Shown here in pieces: positions 7,514 to 8,525 of a DNA stretch of 8,525 bases; position 1 is the first letter of the stretch, and every line of letters begins with the position of its first letter. Origin of the DNA: Phycisphaerae bacterium (GTDB lineage Bacteria > Planctomycetota > Phycisphaerae > UBA1845 > Fen-1342); the NCBI GenBank assembly GCA_020058145.1, contig JAGVEP010000181.1:1-8525 (forward strand). The letters run 5' to 3'. The position numbers and the translations under genes were made by a program. Under the pieces are notes generated by a model. The model ran no database searches. It was given only the letters and a program-made list of their open reading frames with translations, and was not told the origin of the DNA.

Positions 7514-7611
7514 GCGCCTTCTGCGGGGCAGCGGACGACCGGCATGCGTGCCAGTTGTGCGGGGGGAACGTCGTCCAGCGACATGTGCGATCGCCCTGCC
7601 CGCGAAGGCGC
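7514..7611 (-). other. Riboswitch expression platform: long nested leader hairpin
   Basis: On the RNA, 7611-7597 (GCGCCTTCGCGGGCA) pairs almost fully with 7530-7514 (TGCCCCGCAGAAGGCGC), with two unpaired bases on the downstream side. Within the loop, GGACGAC (7576-7570) pairs with GTCGTCC (7539-7533). The downstream arm repeats AGAAGGCGC, which also occurs in the aptamer (7698-7690). The arm GCGCCTTC (7611-7604) could therefore pair with either copy. This is consistent with a switching element between ligand sensing and access to the ribosome site. It lies between aptamer and gene and shows no convincing coding signal. Confidence 0.5.
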
Positions 7612-7620
7612 GCCGAGAGC

Positions 7621-7824
7621 GGTCACACTGGCAGGTCTTCTGACTCCCGGGCTCGTCGGGGGCGGATGCGCCCGCGACACCTACTAGCTGCGCCTTCTCA
7701 GCCGCCGAGGCGGCCAATGACGCGCGTGCAGCGTTCGTTCCCGGTCACAGCGGCGGGGCCGTTCCGGTTTTGCACCGGATTCCCTATTCTTCCGGCCGCA
7801 CCAAGCAGCCGGACACCAGCGACC
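7621..7824 (-). promoter_or_regulatory. Cobalamin (B12) riboswitch aptamer
   Basis: Read on the minus strand, the RNA carries the conserved parts of the cobalamin riboswitch in order. ATAGGGAATCCGGTGCAAAA starts near 7787, with a CCGG/CCGG stem (7778-7775 with 7767-7764). The B12-box-like CCCCGCCGCTGTGACCGG is at 7758-7741. A GGCGGC-type hairpin spans 7714-7701, followed by the AGAAGGCGC segment (7698-7690). The 3' segment GAGTCAGAAGACCTGCC ends at 7630. The B12 box reads GCCGCTG where GCCACTG is most common. An outer stem may form between 7824-7816 (GGTCGCTGG) and 7631-7621 (CCAGTGTGACC) with a bulge, which sets the limits given; these ends are approximate. The family binds adenosyl- or other cobalamins and usually lowers expression of the downstream gene. 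The controlled gene here is the secreted dockerin-like protein. Confidence 0.93.
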
Positions 7825-7831
7825 AGGAATC

Positions 7832-7861
7832 AGCGTAGTGCCGGCGGCGGTCGTGTGTCAA
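7832..7861 (-). promoter_or_regulatory. Candidate promoter driving the cobalamin riboswitch operon
   Basis: On the minus strand a perfect TTGACA (7861-7856) is followed after 18 bases by TACGCT (7837-7832), a weak -10 that matches the consensus at three of six positions. Transcription would start around 7825, right at the 5' end of the aptamer. That placement supports the call more than the -10 does. The remaining 37 bases up to the HTH gene's stop at 7899 show nothing further. Confidence 0.5.
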
Positions 7862-7898
7862 GGGTCGGCGGCGGCCTACAGCCCAGCGATTTGAGTCG

Positions 7899-8318
7899 CT
7901 AAGCGGGCAGCTTTCGCTTTCTGCCATGGGCGGATTTGCGGGTGGCGGAGACGCTGATTTTCTTGAGCTTGATCCGCCTCGACACGTTGCCTGCAGAAGC
8001 CGCGAACAACTGCTCAACGATGCCTGGTTGGAGGGCTACCACCTGAACCAGACGCAACGCGGCATCGCTCGGCACGCGGGTGCCCTGCTCCCAGCTTTGA
8101 ATCGTCTTAGGCGAGACGTTGATCGTCGCGGCAAAGACCGTCTGCGACATATTCAGGCGTCGGCGCAGCGCCAATATGTGGGCTGCTCCGGCCTTCGGCG
8201 GCGGCGCTGGAAGCGTGGTCGTCTTGAGCGAAATCTGACCCTTGGACCAAGCGATGCTGTCTTCCAGGCCCGCCCGCATCTGCTCGAAAACGCTCATCTT
8301 CTCGAATCTGTTGCTCAT
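7899..8318 (-). CDS. HTH (Xre/HigA-YiaG type) transcriptional regulator, antitoxin-like
   Basis: The 139-residue cytoplasmic protein has the arrangement of the YiaG/HigA-2-type antitoxin family. An N-terminal FEQMRAGLEDSIAWSKGQ (11-28) and TTTLPAPPPK (33-42) precede a helix-turn-helix at ~46-80. There, LRRRLNMSQTVFAATINVSP and KTIQSWEQGTRVPS are the hallmark residues for DNA binding. The tail (~114-137) is unusually basic (RRIKLKK, RKSAHGRKRK), longer than I expect for the family, and may add non-specific DNA contact. ATG 8318 has AGGAG nine bases upstream; the frame opens to 8351 but lacks a better start. In related loci a RelE/HigB-like toxin gene lies just upstream and overlaps; here that place is taken by an IS110 fragment whose TGA overlaps this ATG. 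It may therefore be an orphan antitoxin or a stand-alone regulator. Confidence 0.85.
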   Translation of the reverse strand: MSNRFEKMSVFEQMRAGLEDSIAWSKGQISLKTTTLPAPPPKAGAAHILALRRRLNMSQTVFAATINVSPKTIQSWEQGTRVPSDAALRLVQVVALQPGIVEQLFAASAGNVSRRIKLKKISVSATRKSAHGRKRKLPA

Positions 8319-8525
8319 CTTCGCTTGCTCCTGCGGTGGAAAGCCGCGCAAGCCTCGATGGCCGCTCGGACTTGGGTCCCGAATCGGCGTACGTGGGCCG
8401 CAATTGCCTGCCAGTCGTTCTCACAACGGCCGTTGGCCAGCGTCCGTCCACTCGGGTCGAGGACGCAGACCTGCACGAAAGCCGTCGCATAATCCAGCCC
8501 GACATAGACCTGTCCCTGACTCTCC
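8315..8525 (-). pseudogene. N-terminal fragment of an IS110-family transposase, truncated, 5' end beyond the window
   Basis: The frame read from 8524 leftward gives 69 residues and ends in TGA at 8317-8315. It begins ESQGQVYVGLDYATAFVQVC and continues through VLDPSGRTLA, ENDWQAIAAHVRRFG and VRAAIEACAA. This matches the start of the DEDD (RuvC-like) domain of IS110 transposases, with the first Asp in GLDY (residue 11) and Glu in IEAC (57). Just after IEACA the similarity stops and the ORF ends with FHRRSKRR. Full IS110 transposases run to roughly 300-400 residues, so most of the nuclease domain and the whole C-terminal serine domain are missing. The fragment cannot be an active enzyme. The break lies near 8340-8350. 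The initiation codon is outside the window. The stop overlaps the HTH gene's start (ATGA), so any transcript would run into that gene. Confidence 0.7.

Noticed and set aside
6792..7643. Plus-strand open frame across the dockerin-like gene and its leader
   Set aside because: It is antisense to the dockerin gene and covers the expression platform of the riboswitch.
7417..7680. Possible leader peptide reading through the riboswitch leader into the dockerin gene
   Set aside because: An ATG in the leader (near 7583) opens a frame past the gene start, but no ribosome site or conserved residues were seen. The RNA structure explains the region better.
7205..7717. Minus-strand open frame starting within the riboswitch
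   Set aside because: Its 5' part is the conserved aptamer and its 3' part is an alternate frame of the secreted protein. There is no ribosome site at its start.

Overview
The window is GC-rich and reads as a planctomycete, probably a Phycisphaerae-like lineage. This is an inference from protein families, since there is no rRNA here. The pointers are a DUF4159 protein with a terpenoid-cyclase-like toroid, a Hanks-type Ser/Thr kinase with a DMG motif and a C-terminal membrane anchor, a pseudopilin with an H-X9-DG motif, and a secreted protein ending in two dockerin-like calcium loops. No tRNA, rRNA or CRISPR array was seen.

Layout from left to right. Bases 1-98 hold a nested GC-rich inverted repeat that looks REP-like and lies just past the 3' end of the first gene. 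Bases 113-2407 (minus) encode the exported DUF4159 protein. A short divergent promoter region separates it from a membrane-anchored Ser/Thr kinase (2534-3793, plus). The kinase converges, with nine bases between stop codons, on a minus-strand run of three genes that is transcribed from right to left: secreted dockerin-like protein (6789-7487), H-X9-DG pseudopilin (5974-6786) and alpha-glucan phosphorylase glgP (3803-5944). The first two genes are 2 bp apart and glgP follows after 29 bp, so they could be one transcript.

The most interesting part is the 411-bp leader of that run (7488-7898). It contains a recognisable cobalamin (B12) riboswitch aptamer on the minus strand (about 7621-7824). A perfect TTGACA -35 box lies in front of it, placed so that transcription would start at the aptamer. 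Behind it is an elaborate downstream region: a long nested hairpin, a second copy of an aptamer segment (AGAAGGCGC), and a small hairpin that buries the Shine-Dalgarno sequence of the first gene. The secreted protein and pseudopilin are therefore predicted to be B12-controlled, and may be part of an uncharacterised surface system for cobalamin. No recognisable transporter is in the window. glgP may be co-transcribed or may have its own signals.

The right end (7899-8525) holds a solitary HTH regulator of the HigA/YiaG antitoxin type. Its start codon overlaps (ATGA) the stop of a truncated IS110-family transposase fragment that runs off the window edge. The expected toxin gene is not visible, so this looks like a rearranged toxin-antitoxin or insertion-sequence scar.
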